A model generated the notes under the pieces. It did not search any database. It saw only the letters and a program-made list of their open reading frames with translations, and was not told the origin of the DNA. A stretch of DNA of 7,078 nt from an uncultured Oscillospiraceae bacterium (lineage in GTDB: Bacteria; Bacillota; Clostridia; Oscillospirales; Oscillospiraceae), in NCBI GenBank assembly GCA_910588635.1, contig CAJUPW010000012.1, positions 69,881-76,958 of the forward strand, written 5' to 3'. Numbering within the stretch: the stretch's first letter is position 1; every line of letters starts with the position of its first letter. Both the position numbers and the translations under genes were made by a program. Below, in pieces: positions 5,666 through 7,078 of the stretch.

Positions 5666-5694
5666 TGGACGTGGTTGCATAGCTGTGGTAAAAT
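5666..5694 (+). promoter_or_regulatory. Sigma-A-type promoter for the Rpn transposase
   Basis: TGGACG (5666-5671), a 17-base spacer and TAAAAT (5689-5694), the latter preceded by TGTGG. The predicted start near 5701 leaves a very short leader, which favours the second GTG (5717) as the translation start. Confidence 0.5.
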
Positions 5695-5716
5695 GAAGTG
5701 AAAGAAGGTGAGAACG

Positions 5717-6670
5717 GTGGACGGGGAAACGACAATCGCCCAGGGGCTGCACGTCACGGACGACAGCGCGGGCTATGATGCCGCCTGCAAGCGTGTCCTG
5801 TCTGAAAAGGCAATCCTGGCGCGGATTATGAAGTCCTGCCTGGAAGAATACAAGGATTGCGATGTCAATGACATTGCCGAGAAGTACATAGAGGGCAAAC
5901 CCCAGGTGTCCGCCGTCCCGGTGCTGCCGGACGAGGGCGGCACAGTCATCAGCGGTATGGACACCGAGGACAAATCTGTGCATGAGGGGACAGTCACCTA
6001 TGACATTCGCTTTCGTGCCATCGTCCCCGGCTCCGAGGAACAAATTGCCCTCATCATCAACGTGGAGGCGCAGAACGATTTTTATCCCGGCTATCCGCTG
6101 ATAAAGCGCGGCATATACTACTGTTGCCGGATGATTTCCTCCCAGTATGGCCGGGAGTTCACCGGTCCCCACTACGAGAAAATCAAGAAGGTCTACTCCA
6201 TCTGGATTTGCATGAAACCGCCGCAGTATCGGGAGAATACCATCACCCGGTATCGGCTGGTGGAGGAACATTTGGTAGGCGAGGGCAAAGAACCTGTCAG
6301 AAATTATGATTTGCTGTCCATCATCATGCTGTGCCTTGGCGGGCCGGACGGGGCAAATTATGACGGCGTACTGCGGATGCTGGATGTGCTTCTCTCCAAC
6401 GAAACCAGCGAGGCGGAGAAGCGGAAGATTTTGCAGGACGATTACGACATTCAAATGACGCAGACAATGGAAAGGGAGGTGTCGGTCATGTGCAATCTGA
6501 GCAAGGGTATTAGGGAAAAAGGTCGGGCAGAAGGTCACGCAGAGCGAGCGTTGTCCGATCTCCGCAACCTCATGGAAACATTGGGCCTGACGATTGAACA
6601 GGCTATGGCGGCGCTGAAAGTCCCAGAGGGTGAACGGCAGAAGTATATGGATTTGCTGGAACGGCAGTAG
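5717..6670 (+). CDS. Rpn-family PD-(D/E)XK nuclease/putative transposase
   Basis: The product (317 residues from 5717) has the family opening YDAACKRVLSEKAILARIMK. It then has a nuclease core with Asp in TYDIRFRAI (about residue 96) and the VEAQ signature (Glu about 117, Gln about 119), where Gln replaces the usual Lys as in Rpn proteins. The C-terminus is a basic coiled region (GIREKGRAEGHAERA) and an ...LTIEQAMAALKVPE... end typical of clostridial members. Rpn proteins promote RecA-independent recombination and are DNA endonucleases; whether this one moves itself is unknown. No terminal inverted repeats were seen. The gene appears complete. GTG 5717 is preferred because AAGGTGA (5705-5711) lies 5 bases upstream; GTG 5708, in frame, would sit almost at the predicted transcript start. 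A strong hairpin follows the stop. Confidence 0.9.
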   Translation: MDGETTIAQGLHVTDDSAGYDAACKRVLSEKAILARIMKSCLEEYKDCDVNDIAEKYIEGKPQVSAVPVLPDEGGTVISGMDTEDKSVHEGTVTYDIRFRAIVPGSEEQIALIINVEAQNDFYPGYPLIKRGIYYCCRMISSQYGREFTGPHYEKIKKVYSIWICMKPPQYRENTITRYRLVEEHLVGEGKEPVRNYDLLSIIMLCLGGPDGANYDGVLRMLDVLLSNETSEAEKRKILQDDYDIQMTQTMEREVSVMCNLSKGIREKGRAEGHAERALSDLRNLMETLGLTIEQAMAALKVPEGERQKYMDLLERQ

Positions 6671-6674
6671 CAAT

Positions 6675-6711
6675 GAAAACGCCACGGACTATTATTGTCC
6701 CTGGCGTTTTC
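6675..6711. terminator. Bidirectional terminator between convergent genes
   Basis: GAAAACGCCA (6675-6684) pairs perfectly with TGGCGTTTTC (6702-6711). After a C/C mismatch, GGAC pairs with GTCC (6686-6689 with 6697-6700) around a TATTATT loop. The A-tract and T-tract lie inside the stem ends, so it can serve the Rpn gene on the plus strand and the convergent gene on the minus strand. Confidence 0.8.
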
Positions 6712-6723
6712 TCTGCATCTGCG

Positions 6724-7062
6724 TTAGCTGGCTTGGGCGGCTTCGGCCTCGGCCTGCTTCTTCCTGTGGTAGTTCTCCCGCCTTACGGCAAGGAAACGCT
6801 CATACCGGGCCTGGGCTTCGAGATCTCCGGCGGCGGCGTCCGCATACATCTTCTGGCGGGACTTCTTCACCGCTTCGGATTGCTGCGTTCTCTGCTGTGC
6901 CAACTCCGCCGCCGCTTCCGGGTCGGTTTCGGCGCGGGCTTTCAAATCCTGTAAGAACGGGTGCAAAACGCGCCTGTGGACGGTTAGAAGCCGTTTTCGT
7001 GGGTAGGTAGTATAAAACCCTTGCCCTGTGGATTTTCGCGTCTGCAACGCCTTAAAAATCAA
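6724..7062 (-). CDS. Ala/Glu/Arg-rich hypothetical protein, probably a remnant or 3' part of a gene
   Basis: The frame encodes at most 112 residues. The second half (from about HPFLQDLKARAE) is strongly helical and charged, ending FLAVRRENYHRKKQAEAEAA, and looks like real coding sequence. The first third is Lys/Arg/Tyr-rich and less convincing. There is no ATG before an internal Met at residue 72; the longest start is TTG at 7062 without a well-placed ribosome binding site, and a stop lies in frame at 7071-7069. A 5'-truncated gene whose true start has been lost is the simplest reading. I do not recognise the family. It shares the bidirectional terminator with the Rpn gene. Confidence 0.45.
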   Translation of the reverse strand: MIFKALQTRKSTGQGFYTTYPRKRLLTVHRRVLHPFLQDLKARAETDPEAAAELAQQRTQQSEAVKKSRQKMYADAAAGDLEAQARYERFLAVRRENYHRKKQAEAEAAQAS

Positions 7063-7078
7063 GCCTTTTCAAGCCCTA

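Noticed and set aside
5717..6670. Classical insertion sequence with terminal inverted repeats
   Set aside because: I found no matching inverted ends or target duplication around the Rpn gene; only the gene, its promoter and a terminator are supported.
5492..6685. Long minus-strand open frame opposite the Rpn gene
   Set aside because: It is the antisense of an intact, well-recognised transposase and overlaps the promoter of the exported protein gene.
6973..7032. Two CCTGTGGA direct repeats (6973-6980 and 7025-7032), reminiscent of DnaA boxes
   Set aside because: Only partial matches to TTATCCACA, just two copies, and no replication gene nearby; too weak to call an origin.

Overview
The window looks like accessory DNA from a gut-type Clostridia (Oscillospiraceae or Lachnospiraceae-like Firmicute). 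The evidence is strong AGGAGG-type ribosome binding sites, sigma-A-like promoters, families typical of clostridial conjugative elements (C39/VirB1-like peptidase, DUF3847, large serine recombinase, sigma-like HTH activator) and an Rpn-type transposase. The organism is inferred from gene families only; there is no rRNA or other marker gene. Base composition changes abruptly several times, and at least three genes are cut exactly at such changes. The window is best read as a mosaic of conjugative-element pieces joined by recombination, with cargo between them. A chimeric assembly cannot be excluded from sequence alone.

Layout. Positions 1-480 are a very GC-rich, repeat-filled Pro/Gly-rich stretch with six copies of a 17-base motif. 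Positions 475-1752 encode a membrane-anchored C39-type cysteine peptidase of a conjugation apparatus. Its last 78 codons are AT-rich and replace the usual family end from about 1516. Positions 1818-2969 encode a CHAP-like amidase / InlB B-repeat / ricin-lectin protein with no signal peptide. Positions 2970-3131 hold nothing recognisable. At 3132-3457 there is a 26-bp dyad abutting a TATAAT box, a heavily structured non-coding stretch and a strong intrinsic terminator, so I propose a stand-alone structured RNA. Positions 3458-3664 form a structured leader.

Positions 3665-4658 are a three-part chimera: the N-terminus of a sigma-like activator, an internal piece of a large serine recombinase (zinc ribbon, no catalytic domain) and, convergent on the minus strand, a DUF3847 gene without its 3' end. 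A minus-strand terminator-like hairpin lies just before the DUF3847 ribosome binding site. Positions 4740-4981 are a hairpin-dense origin-of-transfer region whose core (inverted repeat followed by AAGTGCGCCCT) matches the IncQ/MOBQ nic consensus. No relaxase is present beside it.

Positions 4989-5495 (minus) encode a small exported protein of unknown function with its own promoter. Positions 5717-6670 encode an intact Rpn-family PD-(D/E)XK transposase/nuclease with promoter and terminator. Convergent to it, 6724-7062 (minus) is an Ala/Glu/Arg-rich hypothetical protein or gene remnant.

How the parts relate: the peptidase, recombinase, DUF3847 and oriT are parts expected from an integrative conjugative element, but here they are incomplete or orphaned. 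The intact units are the CHAP-InlB-ricin gene, the putative RNA, the exported protein and the Rpn transposase, all plausible cargo or secondary insertions.
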